Source: Cladochytrium replicatum (Eukaryota; Chytridiomycota; Chytridiomycetes; Cladochytriales; Cladochytriaceae). From it: a DNA stretch of 64,000 nucleotides. Each line of letters starts with the position of its first letter. The stretch's first letter is position 1. Where the stretch lies: positions 124,001 to 188,000 of the forward strand of contig JAHLKD010000030.1 of assembly GCA_025526935.1 (NCBI GenBank), given 5' to 3'. Positions 1-13,570 of this stretch are shown here, in pieces. The notes beneath the pieces were generated by a model that did no database searches, was not told the DNA's origin, and saw only the letters and a list, made by a program, of their open reading frames with translations. The position numbers and the translations under genes were made by a program.

Positions 1-3000
1 CTGGAGGGTTTGGAGGATACCGCTCTTCACACCCATAGGGAATCGATCACCGATGATGCGAATTAACGGACCAGTAATTTGCGTAACAAATGGTTTGAGA
101 GCATCATGTGAGGTGTAGTCGACCAAATCGCCAAGGCCAAACGCAGCCTGCTCGCGCACATCTGGATGTCCATACATCAAACCAGGAAGATTGGAAGAAC
201 TGGTCCAATGCCATATATTCCAATAGCATGAGCATAACGAATCTTTGAGTTACGTCTTTAAAGTTCTCACCTTTGGAAGGAGGAAACCTGCGATCTCTGA
301 TTTCCCACTGATGCCTGCTCTCTCTCCCGCTGTTCGAATGGCCTTTCGTAACGGCACCACATACTTCTCCAGATCATCTTTCCTGATCACTCCAACAACA
401 CTATCCAACGCTTCCCACGCTGCCTTAACAGTCTCAGCTTCTCCAGAAGCTGCCAACCACACCACTAGTCTGGTGATCCAGTCTCCAACATAAGTTGACA
501 GTCCACCGCTTCCTGTCAGCGAGTTTGGATCAGTGAAAGGAATCTTTGTTTCCTTGAAGAAAACTCCAACGGCGGTAAGAGCGCGAGAGTAAGCCCAAAT
601 GTCTTTCGTGGATGGGGTAGCATTCCTTGCGACCACAGGTTCAGTCACGGCGTCGATCAGGAGGGCCATCAAAGCATTGAGCCCATCTTCGCCCACGGAC
701 ATCAGCAGCACCTTCATTGTCGCTTGAAGGTCCTCTACTTCATCGTCTTGAGACACTAGTGCATCCAACAACGCAGACAAAATAGAAGACAAGCGGCGAT
801 TAAGAGCAGGTCCAGCGGCGGATATCAACGAGCCCAAGGCACGAGCGTGGAAGCGAGTAATCGGTTTGGCGATAAGAGTCGGAATGAGAACTGGGAACAC
901 AACGTTTGACCGCACAGCCATGATCTCCTTGAGTGCTTCCAGGGCATAGTTGGCTTCGTCAGTTGCACCTTGATCCTGTTGTGCCTTCAAGTTGGCAGAA
1001 CTGCATCCACCGCGCTGTTTCCAAGATGGCTGTGAAACATATCGAACGCTTGTGCAGCTGCATTACGAACTTCGGGCTCGGGATCCACAAGTGCAGAACG
1101 GACGGACGGGATGCATCGCGTGACGAAGTCGGTGATCTGCTGTTTCCCTGCCGTCGCCATTATTTCCGACATACCGATACATACACCTTGCCGAGTGTCG
1201 AGGTCTGGTGATTCGAGCCCACGCTCCAAAATTGGCACAATCTCGTGGAGAATACCTTCGCCCAGCTTGCGCACAAGGTCTCCCATCGTTCGTGCAGCGA
1301 CACCCCGCTTCGAGTTCGAAGGTGATGCAAGGGACGCGATCACCATCGACATCATGATCGAGAAGATCTCCTTGAGAGTGCGCGGAGTGTTGCTGACAAG
1401 GCTCTTCCAGACTGTAATCGACCACTGACGCACCATGGCAGTTGAGTCGGCACGAACCATGTACAGAGCAGCGAGCACCTGTTGGTATCGCTGTAGTCCC
1501 AGAGCCTCGATAAGTGCACTTCTTCCGTGGTCACCGGCGGCTTTGTCTGTATCATCGTCGTCTCCTTTACTTTGCTGCTGCGGAAGGAACTCTGCCATGG
1601 GGTTCTTTGTAATGCCGGAAATCCTGTAGAGGAGATCACCCATAAGTTGCACCGAAGACAGCCGAATTCGCCAATTGACATCAAACAAGCCCTGTTCAAG
1701 CTCAGGAAGAAGAAGATCGACGGCTTTGGTCGCATAGTTTCGAACGACAATTCTACCTGCTCTGAGGGCTGCGTCACGAACCCGCTCGGATTCGTCCGCC
1801 AACCCACTCAGCACTGGAGGAATAATATTACCGAGGTAAGCGGTGAACTTGTCCCCATGTGTTGCCGGAAGGTAAATCAACAACATCATGAAACCTTCGC
1901 GCACATACGGCCGGGGGGATTTCACGTTTGCGAGCACCTCCGGTAGTAGGGCTTCTAACCTTTCCAAGCCAAGACCAGGAGCAACCTCGGAGACACCCTG
2001 TGCAGCTCCAGATCGGTCGACCGCAGTAGTGTCCCTCTTCAGAGTCGCGATCAGTTCCGCAAGCAGTCCAGGGAAGCTGTCCTCACCAAGTTTCTCCACG
2101 ATAGACACAAGTGCCTTTGCAGCGATAGCACGAGCCTCAGGTACGGGATCAACCATAACCTCCTTCAACCCAGGCAATAGAACTTGCATGTATGGTATCA
2201 AGTCTTTTGGATCCGTGAGAGATGCCATGTTCCCCATAATCTGGGCCGCCTTTTTCTTAATGTCCGTCGATCGTTCCTTCAATCCACGTTGGAGAATCGG
2301 GACGACCTGGGGCAAGCGAGGGCGAATCAATGTAATGAACGAAAGCCGTCTCAAGCAGTGCGGATAGCGCTCCCGAAGTCTTAGAGTTAGGGTCAACTAG
2401 CGCACCAAGCAACGTGGGCACCAGTGCCTGGATTTCAGGATTCTTGATGACCTCTCCGAAGTTGTTAAGTGAGGTCTTGGCAGCGTCCTGTACTTTTGCG
2501 TGAGAGTCTGCAAGAACTTCACAGAGCCGTGGAACGATAGTGGGGAGTGAGAAAGACAGTTGTTTTGGTGCCAAGAAAGCCATCGAACCGAGCACTTCAA
2601 TAGATCCAGTCTTTGCCCTCCAGCTCTTATCCTCAAGACCGTTAAAACCAACTTAACGCAGTGGGCAGAAAGTTTTGACATGATCACTCTGCATGCATCT
2701 TGTGTCGCATCCCGAACGTCCTTGTTTGGATCTCCAAAGCTCGATAAGAGAAGCGGCAGGATCTGAAAAGCGTCCGAGACTGTACGAGAGCGTCTCGAAC
2801 GCAAACATCGCACCTTCACGCTTATGAACGTTCTTTTTGTCCTCGACCGCCTCTTTGAGTGCTTGCATGATCCCATAATCTTTTAGCGCTGAAATTCCCC
2901 TTCCCTTAACCACTCCGGCGAGACCGTAAGCTGCACCTCGGCGCTCACCGTATTTCGGAGACCCGAACAATTGACCCAGAAGCTCCTTTACAACATCCTG

Positions 3001-6000
3001 AGCATAGCTATCTCCGGACTCTCCTCCAGCATCCTTCATGACCTTGATCAATGGGGGTAGACAGTCCGACACTGTAATTTGCACAGGCTCTGATGGAGTC
3101 TTCAGTGTCTGGACCAGTTTTGAGACAACTTGAGGGATTGTCGAATCAGTTGCCGCGAGATGCTGCGCTGAAGTTCCAAGCAAAATGACTACCGCTTCTC
3201 GTATGCGGTCGTGTGTCTCCGAAGCCTGTGCCGGCCTCTCCAAGTAGCTATCAAATACTCCAAACAAGTCTTTTGCGACGTGCTTTCCGTTGGCCCTAAT
3301 CAAACTTAGACCAGCGTTCAGCATTGCGTCCCGCACTCTTTCACTGCGATCCGCTAAAGCTTCCTCTTCGATAAAGAATCGGAGAAGGTTTTTGAGAGTA
3401 TCGTGGTCGTCAATAACTGGGGCACATGCACTCATCACCTGGGCGACACCTTCTCGCGCTTCCCATTCGTCGGCTTTTTCGAGTGAAGCAGGAATTACGA
3501 TTCCATACTCATCATACTCAGGAACTGGGGGTGCAGACGCCTCTCTGTAGACACTGTAAAGATTTTCGACAATCTCAGCTGTAAGTTCAGGATGCAACTT
3601 GAGAGCACTGCAAAGCGCGCTGGCGGTGCTTTTTCTAACGGCCAGAACTTTGTGAACTGGAATTATGTCCTATTAGCGAATGGAAATGTGAGCATTGCTC
3701 CAACGTTTCTATACCAGAAAGATCTTTCAAAAGTAGAACCTCTTCTGGTCCAACGCCGTCAATGCCCACGATTTCAGCCCAATCGCCCAGACTCGCCTTT
3801 GATTCCTGCAACCTCGTCGTGACGACATATCCACAATCGAACGTTCAAGGATTTTGAAACTTCACTTCCCTGGTCTGAAGCTACAAAGTGCGTCAAATGG
3901 CCAAGCGCAGCAAGACACGTTTCGCGAACTGCTTCCTCGGATTGAAGCAATCCATCCAACAGCTCCAAGATAACTTCCACGATGGCAGCCTTGCGAGATG
4001 GTCTAATGGCGTGCCCATTCTCATTTTCTTCGTCGTCTTCGAAATCATAGCCCTCGTCAGCATCGTCACCTAGGGCAACGGCGAACGTGAGCAAACTCTC
4101 TGTAGCAACTTTGTGAAGTCGTGGATAGTTGCTTTGAAGCGAAAGTGTAGATTTCACAATGCCACGAACGGGAAGCGCATCGGTAAGTGCTAGGAGCTGG
4201 GCAGCGCAGCATGGCCAAAGAGAACTTCCGAGGCGAAACTAGACAGCTCGGATAAAGCTTTGGGACGAATGATCCCTGACGATTTTGCTGCACGACCACG
4301 ACGCAGCGAGATAGCGCGAAGAAGAGGGAATATGTAAGTAAACGTTGCACAGGGAAACAACGAAAACGATGAAAAGGAGTCCTTGATCCTCTCAAAGATA
4401 TGCGTGAGCGTTCCTTGATAGTCATGAATTATCAGATCATAATCGCGTATTCACAGCTCCAGTTGCATACCTGTCAATGGTTGTCTCACAACCAACGGCT
4501 TGACACCATACGAACCGCCTTCCACAACTCCCAACAATCGTAGTGTGACCATTTGAAGCAATGTTATCAGTTCGCTGACCAAATCAGGGAATGCGGAATC
4601 ACAGAATGCACGACCGAGAAGGACAAAGGTTTCCACCGCCTGCTCGCTAATCAGAACCGCTCTTCGTTCCATGAGAGCAACGTCGACGTGTGCTTTTGTA
4701 TCGTTCTCATCACTTCGGCTCAAGATATCTTCCAACTCCAAAATCGGGCTGCCATCTTTTCTAACGACGACCAGCTCACGCTGAATTATGCTGAGGAGCA
4801 CTTCAACGATGCGCACCATCCAGCCATCTGCAATCACGCTACGGTCTTCTTCGCCAACGCTTTCTGCGATCCCGAGTACAACGGACTGCAAGGCTCTCAT
4901 AGCAGACGAGAGTTGTACGAAGACCTTCTCGACTCGGTTTCGAACTGCCGTCTCCTTCTCGAGTTCTCGCTGCCTTTCTGCTTGTTGGTCCTTCTCTTGT
5001 TTCGATGCAGCACCGCCAGCCTTCCCGGCTCCCTTGGCCGGTGTGGCAGCAGGTCGCTTCGCTTGGGCTGCCGATATCCCGCGCTTTGCTTCAAGCTCCT
5101 TTCGAAGCTCCATCTCCCACTTTTCGTCCGCCGTGCGTGCCGCTTGCACCACCGCGGTTTTCTTCTTTGTAGGATCATTGTAAAGCACTCCCTCCGGAGT
5201 TTTCCAAATCGCAACATCGGTCACTGTTAACCCAGCGGCCAAGCTTCCGTCTTCCAGGATTCCGAGAGCCCAGGGAAGCAAAGCAGGAACAATGGCTTCA
5301 CAGTGAACATCTGTGAAAAGCTCGATTGCACTTAGAGTCGCTCGCACGAAGGATGCGGGAACTTCGACGCTCCACAGGCTCCCGTCAGTCGGTTCTATCG
5401 GACCAGATCGACGCTCGATCCACTTCTGGACCGCACTTTCTGCGCGCTCTTTGAGCAATCTTCGCGGATCTACACCTGCGCCAAAACAGAGTCGAACCCA
5501 CGTGTCATTGCCCATCACTGCTGTGACTGTAGAGTGGCAAGAAAGCACCACAGCTTCCATCAAGGCGTTATGCACGTATGCTATTGCTTCAGAGGAATCT
5601 TTCCCAGTCAGCACCGGGAAGAATGCTTCTAACGCCATAGATACTCGGCTTCCATACTCTCGCGAGCATCGAACTGGCCGATCATTCCAGGCGCTGAGCT
5701 CTGCAACCGGAGCGGCATTGACCGACGCAGAGTCAATCAACCATGCGCCGATTCCAACACGAAAAAGGCTGAAAGCTCGAGCAGAAATGTCAAATGAGCT
5801 GTTGCTGATGACATCTGACTTAAGCTTGCTGATAGAGTCACTCCTAATACTTCTGAAAGGAGAGGAGACGCGCAAAAAGGCAAGGGCAGCAGCGAACGGC
5901 GGTATAAGGGCGCATTCATTGGGTGAACCAGCAACATCTGCCTCTTTGACAGTCGCAACTTTCTCGGCGGCGGTGGCCGGTTTTCCTTTCGGTGCGCCTT

Positions 6001-8536
6001 TTGTGGGGTTGCAGGTGCATTCGTGGTAGCAGGAGAAGAGAGTGGTGCAATCACTCCACCAGACCTGAGGGTTTTGAACAAATGGTCGTCGGACACAATT
6101 TGAAAGACTACTTCAGAGAACACATTCTGTTCATCCGCGAGCAGCTTCGAGTATAACCTGTCATTCAAAAAAGGAATGACTTAGGAGGATGAGGACCCCG
6201 CACTGCTTTTAGAATATTCTTCTTCTCCGCAGAAGATTCTGTTCAATTTGACGCTAAGTAATTTGGAAACAGCAACTTAGTGTATGACTTACCAACGATG
6301 TCAGATTGCCCTTTACACGACCGCAGAGCCAGCACAATCTTCAAAGCGCAGACAGCTTCGAAGTATCCTACCACTCCTTCTTTCTTCGGGTCCACCAAAA
6401 CCGCGATTCCTCCAGAAATCAATAAGGATTGAATCTTTTCCAAAGCGGTGGTTGCGGTCTCTGCAACCAATGTTGCAACTTTCGGGCTCAAATTGTTGAA
6501 GGTGCTCTGATCAATGGCGATCTGCAAGCAGAGCCAATAGGCTTTCCGCCTTGCCGCAGGAGAGATGGTTTTCACTGCCGCAGGAGTTTCCAACGCGGCA
6601 CCTATGCGCAGAAAACTGACGGTGGAGTCAACCAGCTTTGCTTTTCCATCCGCAACAGTCTCGGACAGCAAATGCTTAAGATGGGGACCAAGCCCAGATG
6701 TCAACAGAGTATGAAGCGCTCCTTCGCTCGATTCTTTGGCAACCAAATTGGGGACGTCTTCAAGGACTTTCCCAGAAGTGGTCGCTCCAGGAGACAGGAG
6801 ACCAAGTGCAGCGTAAGCCAATTGGCGATGCTCGGGAGTTTTTGCTGCAATTTCGGTCAAACCCTTATCCAGATTTGCTTCACTGACATACCCCCCGCCA
6901 ACGATTTTACGATTACATCGACTACTTCTGACACAATATTGTCGCTAGAAGAGTGCTTGCACAGCGTTTTCCACAAATTCACCGCATTTTGTCGGACAGA
7001 ATCACTGGTTGATCTCATATGGGCTGTATAGACTGTTAGCAAAGGGAAGCACGGCAAAGCATCGAAACACTTACTCAAAAGTGCTTCCGAAAATTTCTGG
7101 AACACTGTACTTGTATCAAAAGAACCATTGTCGATGGCGTATTTGAAAACTAAATTCCAATCATCAAAACATAGTTTTCTGAATTGTGAAATCGGATACC
7201 TCTCATCACTACTTCAGGCGATCGCAAAAGCAACTTCTCGCCCGTGGATCCCAAAACTTCAGCCCCCAACACCTTCGAATCAACAACCTGTCTGAGCACA
7301 GGTTCAATCGCCTCCATATAAGCAATCGGCACAGGTGTTTTCGAACCCAATATACTCTTGATGAAGAACTTAACGATGGTTTCCTTGTATTTTTGAATCC
7401 ATCCGGGAACGTGCGACGCCGCCCGGACGCATACGGCAATTCCCAAACACGCCTTCGGCGCATTCGAGTCGGAGCCGTCCACAACGCTGGGTGACAAAAC
7501 AGTCTTTATCATCACGTCTGCAGCAACCTCAGTTGCGCGATCGGTACCTTGACCATTCGATTCCCCCCGTTTCCCACGAACAGTAGTCTTTGCTCTCCGC
7601 ATCCGAACGGGGTGTACACCAGAAGAATTCAGCGCATTCGAAGCTAGCCGAAGTGCCCTTTCATAAAGCACAGTGAAATGTCGGGAGTTTGAGGAACGCT
7701 GCCCACCATGTGCACTTTCAGCGTCGGATTGAGTCGCGGTTGGCGAAGATTCGACTGATTGCGCGGCTAGAGCATCCAATAGCTCCAAATTCAACGCGAT
7801 AAGTTGCTGCCAAGTTGGGTTATTGACATATTCGGATGGGTTGTTGCTGCTCTCTTTGGAGGAATTGGAAGGAAAAAGGCATAGATTGATCACAGCAAAT
7901 ACACCATGTAACGTATCCAAACGTTGTTTTGGCAGATAGCCCAGCACTTAAATGGACAATCAAGATATTGCACAAAGATGATTACTCAATCACTCACAGT
8001 CCGCCTTTGGTCCCCTTCTCTACAACTTTCACTGCTGCTTTAACAGCAATGTTGTCAACCGGATGGCGAGACTTTCCTTCAACACCAGATCCGCGCTGAA
8101 CGTGTCGCACCACCGTCGCCATCGTTGACAAGACGGCCAAGCGGATCTTCGGGTGGTCTCCGCCGCATGGCTGACATTTAGCATGTGTCGTGCTGGAAAG
8201 CAATAGATCCAAGATTGGCGGAACGTGATTCTCCGGAAAATCCCCTAAATCGATTCAACGAGCTGTTTCGAGAAATCCCTTCAATGATTTACCTTGGCTT
8301 TGTATTTTTTGGGTGAACACTTTTAAGGCGGAACATCTCTTTGAAACAGATGAGACTCCAGGTACAGATCCGGATGAGCTTGGTGCCGCAAGCACTGGAG
8401 AGATGATTTCCTTCATGAACTGTGGCCAGGTAAGGTCGAGACCGGAATCATCGACCTCGTCCTCTCCTCTTTTTACGTCAAGATCATATCCCGCGTGTGA
8501 CCCCGCATCATCATCGAATTCGTCCTTCCCGGGCAT
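1..8536 (-). CDS. GCN1: GCN1, eIF2-alpha kinase activator (3' end off the window)
   Basis: Very large HEAT-repeat protein that binds ribosomes and activates the kinase GCN2 during amino-acid starvation. Many exons with short introns read in order as GCN1. The N-terminus (8260-8536) contains [15 protein letters not shown]. An acidic/basic eEF3-like stretch lies near 4930-5200. The conserved core near 3300-3580 contains [20 protein letters not shown], and the most conserved block (990-2600) contains [23 protein letters not shown] and [12 protein letters not shown]. The last codons in the window (1-245) read [17 protein letters not shown] and match the GCN2-binding region, so about the last tenth of the protein is missing to the left. 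The start is ATG at 8536 ([10 protein letters not shown]); an upstream in-frame ATG at 8686 is possible but adds residues with no family resemblance. Identity is firm; exon ends are not all fixed. Confidence 0.95.
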
Positions 8537-9039
8537 TTGAATCTGCCTCGCTAATAACAACGACGGCAAACTTTTGTGCAAAGCACAAGCCACAGGTACT
8601 GTCGCACATGGCACAGAAGTTGGCTTCGTCTCTCCTGGATGGATCTCGCCAGTGTTGCTCAAGTGATCACCTGTGAGCTCTGTCATGATCGAATTACTAA
8701 GATCAGCTCAGCTTGTCCAACGGAAAGAGATAGGTGGCTAAACGTGACGACCTCAATAAGAATCAAGATACTTGCAGAGCAACTTCAAGTATGTAGTTTG
8801 AATCAAATGGATTTCTGAATCAATGTCATGGATCGGCCAACTCAGAGACACGGGATACAGCATTCGAACACGAATGCTGGGGATAAAGCATCCGAAAAGA
8901 ATGCTGGTTGCACGCCCCTCTAGACCGTCCCAACAATCACGATAGTTAATGCTACAGCTGATTGGAAGATTGGCAGGACGGATATTACAAAAGACTCTTT
9001 GTTAAGGATACCTCAATTGCAAAAGTAGCACTAAGTGCG
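8537..9039. promoter_or_regulatory. GCN1 upstream region / NUF2 3' flank with stacked hairpins
   Basis: No coding signal. It lies between the GCN1 start (minus) and the NUF2 stop (minus), so it must hold the NUF2 3' end and the GCN1 promoter. A perfect 9-bp hairpin CAGCATTCG-aaca-CGAATGCTG sits at 8858-8879. A related imperfect one (GCATCCGAAAAGAATGC) follows at about 8888-8904. Confidence 0.5.
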
Positions 9040-10794
9040 TCATCCTAGTCCAGGACTAAGTTGCTGCATAAGCGATCTCTGGTAGCTCTCCAAATGGGAT
9101 CTAAGCTCCACGAAATCGTTCATCACCAATCCCGATTCCTGCTCCATCTCGCGTTTCAATTCCGCAACCTGATCAACCAATAAAGTCACTGAATTTTTCA
9201 ATCTCGTTCAAAGCTCACCTTCTCCTCCAACACCGCAGCTTGATAGTTATGCTCGTCCACCTTAACCTGGTTTGCCCTCTTTTCTTCGCACACTTTCGCA
9301 TACTCCCTCTTCAGCTCCTCCATCTTCTGCTCTTGCGTTCCTCGCTTGAGCTGCTGGTGCTTCTGCTGTCGTACCACCATCTCCTGTGCACGCTTGAGCA
9401 GCTTCTTTTGTTGCTATGGAAATGAAAAGTATATCAGAAATATTCCTGTCGACAAAATGCGTTGATGTATACTTGGAGTGTCATCTCGATATCGTTTAAT
9501 TCCGCATTCTTTGCTTCGATGCCTTCTTTTTCAGCGGTAAGCTTTTGCGCCGCAGCACGATACTTTTGCAGCTCCGTTTCGCAATCTTCCATTATTTTGA
9601 GGCATTGTGATAGATCCTATGAAATATCAATTAGAAAACCTGTTTTGAAGGAAGAGAATTTGCATACTTGCTCGACTGAACCCATCGCATCCAACTTATT
9701 CTGTTGCTCTCGGATTCGCTTCTCGACATTTGCAAGGTTCGCTTTCTCGTTCGAGACTGAGTTGTTCAATTCAGTAATAGCCTGAAAGTTTTGCCGATCA
9801 CGTCCAATCAGAGCAGTAGAAAGATGGTGGTGAATCACATTCGACCAACCTGCTTAAGCTGTTCAGGACTGTGTACAATCTGGCCACGCAATCGTTCACA
9901 GTCCGCTTTAGCACTCTCGATCAGGTACTGAGTGTTGGTCTGTAATGGTGGTTAGATGGTGAGGAGTTTGAGGTAACTTATATAGCAAATTACCAGCTTT
10001 TCTTCGAGACCCTTTGTTTCTTTCTTCAGCTCGTCCGTTTCTTCTGAAAGAACTTTCTTAACCGAGTTAAGTTCTTTGAGTTCTTCTATAAGCTTTGTAT
10101 TGACTTCCTTGAGTTTTGCTACTTGAGGCTCCTGTTCTGCGCGTTGCAACCTGAGAAGAAAGTAAGACTATTTTACATCATATAATTGAAGACAGTACTT
10201 CAGATCGTTCACGCGATCGGCAATATCGTGATTACGCTTTTCCTCTGCTTGTCGCACTTCCACGGTTTGCTCCTATTTTCATTCCATCATTTCTAAAGCT
10301 CGTTCGCCGGCGGATTTCTCTCACCGATTTTTTGGCGCAAAGCTGAAAGACATCCATGCGCTGCTCCCGGAATTTTGCGAAGTTGATTATCGCACTAAAT
10401 ATTCTTCGAACACGACCGGGCTCCGGACGAATGATATCACGAACGCTAAAATCCTCAATCCCAATATCTCTGAAAAGCTTGTTCCTGTTGAATTCATGGA
10501 TTTCAGTGATATGACACAGAGCTTCAAGTTGACTTACAAGTGTCGGTAGAAAATCATGAAAGTTAACGCATCCTGATGAAGTTCCGGGTGCTCAAGATGC
10601 TCGACGACTTTGAAGTTCGGCTGTGTGAAATGCGAAGAGTTGATTCCGGTGAAGAACTCAAGGATGGCTTCGTAGGTGGGGATGATGCGTGCTGCCGTTG
10701 GTTTGGCGAGTTCCTCCTCTGAAAAAGGGAGTTGGAGGTCGCTCATACATGCCGCTATCTCGTGCGGTTTTAGGATGGGAAACGAGAACGCCAT
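9040..10794 (-). CDS. NUF2: NUF2, NDC80-complex kinetochore protein
   Basis: Subunit of the NDC80 complex, which ties kinetochores to spindle microtubules. The N-terminal CH-like domain begins MAFSFPILKPHEIAACMSD (ATG at 10794) and continues with EELAKPTAARIIPTYEAILEF. The family block near 10320-10450 reads DIIRPEPGRVRRIFSAIINF then AKFREQRMDVFQ. The rest is coiled coil in several exons, ending QLSPGLG with TGA at 9040-9042. An in-frame codon upstream of the chosen ATG (10839) is not ATG and adds non-family residues. Head-to-head with the COA1-like gene, 116 bp between start codons. About 1.75 kb with several short introns, normal size for the family. Confidence 0.92.
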
Positions 10795-10910
10795 GGTGGT
10801 TGTATTCCGGGGCCGATTCCAGCACCACGTCGCAACCAAAACGAGACTAATTAACGCTTCCTATTAATCACGTGTGTAGGGAAGAGCCAAAATCATCAGT
10901 AGATATTAAT

Positions 10911-11360
10911 ATGGCATCGGCACACGCTAGCGCATCGTCGGCATTCTCTCGCCCGCCTCGCGTGCCGCTCATTAGAAGATATCCTTTCCTAAACTACACA
11001 GTACCAATCGTACTCTTGACAAGCGGCCTGGGCTTCTGGGTCTACACCTATAACAACGGCGTGCGCTCACAGAAACGGAGCTCTTCGCTCGTAAAATCCC
11101 TCCTTTTCCGCGTTCGCTCGGATTCGCGTACTGCTGGCGCTCTCGGCGGAAACCATCGTTGGACAATCGACACAGCACGGGAGGTGGAAGGAACCATGAA
11201 CACTGTTAAAGGGATCGCAGACTTGGCAATGTATTTGAAAGCGGACGGGACTGATAAAGTCGCCAGAGTGGAGTTTAAGGGGAGAAGACAGTCGCAGGAT
11301 TTGTGGGATGTGGAAAAGTTCACTGTCAATGTCGACGGCAAACAAATAACATTTGCATGA
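10911..11360 (+). CDS. COA1: COA1-like cytochrome c oxidase assembly factor
   Basis: Single-exon protein of 149 residues. A basic N-terminus (RPPRVPLIRRYPFLNYT) leads into one membrane segment (TVPIVLLTSGLGFWVYTY), as in mitochondrial inner-membrane proteins. The soluble part has the Coa1 pattern: SLVKSLLFRVRSD, then LGG, then DLAMYLKADGTDKVARVEF and FTVNVDGKQI. Coa1 helps early maturation of Cox1 in the inner membrane. The ATG at 10911 is chosen because upstream in-frame codons are not ATG. The assignment rests on pattern memory of the family, not an alignment; Tim21-type proteins are the nearest alternative and fit less well. Confidence 0.7.
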   Translation: MASAHASASSAFSRPPRVPLIRRYPFLNYTVPIVLLTSGLGFWVYTYNNGVRSQKRSSSLVKSLLFRVRSDSRTAGALGGNHRWTIDTAREVEGTMNTVKGIADLAMYLKADGTDKVARVEFKGRRQSQDLWDVEKFTVNVDGKQITFA

Positions 11361-11752
11361 CAAGTAGTGCACCAGATTATCCATTTCTTTGTGAGATCCG
11401 CTTGTTCTTAGGACTCAGAGTCCAGTCCATATAACCAATATTCTTCCTTCCATTTGAGCATTCACCAGACCTTGGAGATTTTGGTGTTTCGTTGTTCCCA
11501 CAAAACGAAATCCGAGCGGTCATGGTGAGTATGAAAGGTTTACAGCCTCAAGACCTTAATTCTTGATCTAATTTTCAGGAACAGACCGACGCCATTTAGT
11601 TCGTCCCAGCAAACAAAGAACCAGTAGATTTTCTTGTGAAGATCGATGTTGCACCGTCTGACCCTTCGCGAGGACCCAGCGCGGGTATATAAATACCTGT
11701 AGTTGAGGTGTGTTCAGCATTCATCCTCGGCCCAAGTTTCAGCGTTTTTCTC
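11361..11752. promoter_or_regulatory. Intergenic region with TATA box
   Basis: No coding signal. TATATAAA at 11686-11693 lies about 60 bp before the ATG at 11753 of the esterase remnant, so the promoter looks better preserved than the gene it serves. Confidence 0.45.
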
Positions 11753-13439
11753 ATGCATCCTCTTTCATTGCTGCTCTTCGTATCGCTTGTGTTTCCTGAG
11801 ATGACAAGTCAACTCCTGGTTTCAGCGGAGTTCCACATGCAGTGAACACGAACTATGCCACATTCAATGGAACGATTGATGCCACGACTGGTGTGGCAGC
11901 CTACCTCGGGATTCGCTACGGTAACGCACCTGAACGATATCGTGACCCGCGTCCAATCTCTGTAAGTGGACCCAATGTCACCATCAACGCAACGAATTTC
12001 GGCCCCGATTGCCCTCAACCTCCTCAGACCTACGGAAACCCTGCAAACTTTCCAGAATGAGGACTGTCTCTTTCTCAACATTTAGGCGCCTGAATTGGAT
12101 GGAAAGAAGCGCTCGGTTCTTGTCTATATCCATGGCGGTGCGTACACCACCGGTTCGGGCAGTCAGGAGGTCAATCGTGGGAACGTCGTGTCAACGAAAG
12201 GAGACGTTCTGGTCGTCACAGTCGACTACCGTGTTGCTGCGCTTGGATTTCTGTTTCTGAGCGATCTCGCACCGGGTGAGTTCGACTCTAATGTTGTGCT
12301 CATGGACATTATCCTGGCCCTGCGATGGGTGCCAGATCACATTGGGCGAGTAACCTAAACTCTTTCCTGCATATTTATCCTGGTCCAGCTCCATTCAAGG
12401 GCATTTGGAGGCGATGAACATTCGGTGACACTTTGGGGGATCAGCGCTGGAGCATCCGCAGCGATAACGCTCATGAACGTTCCATCTGCAAAAGGTCTGT
12501 TTGACCGAGTGATCGCGCACAGCCCTCCAGCATCCATGGTATACTCCAAACTGCTTTCAACCACGATCGCTCGCGACTTCCTCAGAAAGCAATTCAAAGT
12601 AACCGACATCCCTTCCCGCACATGTGTCAATCATCTCAAGTCGATCCGGGCCTCTAAACTTGCACTCCAAACATCCAACCAGCACCTCAAGTTCAACGAG
12701 CACACCAGTCCTGGCTCCCATGGATTTTGCGCGCCTGTATTTGATTGGGTCCTCTTGAAATAATATCCTCTCATCGCTTTACAGTCCCACACCGCCTGCA
12801 ATATCGTCCCCGCTACTATCGGCACAACCCTCAACGAAACCAATCTCTTCCAATCTCTCGACCCTCACTCAATTCACACCCATGAACAGATCCGAAGTCG
12901 AGACCCTCAATTCACATCAATGAACAGATCCGAAGTCGACAAGCTATTCCAACTCAACCCGACGCTTCCTCGACAGAAAATCTTGGCTGCATACAAAGGG
13001 TACCCATCCACATCAACCTTCCTGAGATTCCCAGCCGACCTTTCCGTATCCCTTCGATTCGCGTCCCTGAATCAATCCCGACGACGTACTTCTACCGTTT
13101 CGATTACGACACGTTCTTCACGCGTGCAATTGCACTAGGTGCGGCACACTCGACTGATAGCCAGATTGCGTTTGGGCTGCTTGAAACCACGTTTGCCAGC
13201 AATTTGTACATGTTAACAGCGGATGAGTTGCGAGCTGCGCTTTCGAACAGGATGATCGCAGCATGGACTCGATTTGCACAGACTGGTAACCCAGGAGTTG
13301 CTTGGTGGGAGAAGTACACGGTGGCCAACAGGACGACATAGGTGCGGGGCGAGAACGATACAGTGATCGTCAACAAAGATCACACTCGGGCAGCTGGGGA
13401 AGCGCCATCACATATCTTGAGTGAGACATTTTATCGGTA
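11753..13439 (+). pseudogene. Decayed type-B carboxylesterase/cholinesterase
   Basis: Remnant of a secreted alpha/beta-hydrolase esterase. It has a signal-like start (MHPLSLLLFVSLVF), GVAAYLGIRYGNAPERY, the NEDCLFLNI motif, the oxyanion segment VLVYIHGGAYTTGSG, the nucleophile elbow TLWGISAGASAAITL (family usually GESAGA; the Ser is kept) and a C-terminal ARAIALGAAHSTD-type His region near 13120-13160. Breaks: a frame change near 12053-12057, a TAG in place of the usual Trp in NI-W-AP near 12087, and further stops or frame changes near 12763, 13137 and 13340. One interruption near 12348-12400 could be a real intron. Several lesions in a recognisable family make a pseudogene likely; poor local sequence is the alternative. 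Confidence 0.75.
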
Positions 13440-13570
13440 ACCTTACTGAATCAAGTCACCTATTTGCTTCCACATAGATTATTGTATTGTGTTAGCGACG
13501 GGGCCAGCTTTAGTATTTTTAGTAGTACGATTGTTTAGCTTTGTGTCAGAATTTTAGAAAATTATTGCAA

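Noticed and set aside
4553-5230. 225-codon plus-strand open frame
   Set aside because: Lies opposite conserved GCN1 coding sequence and shows no family features.
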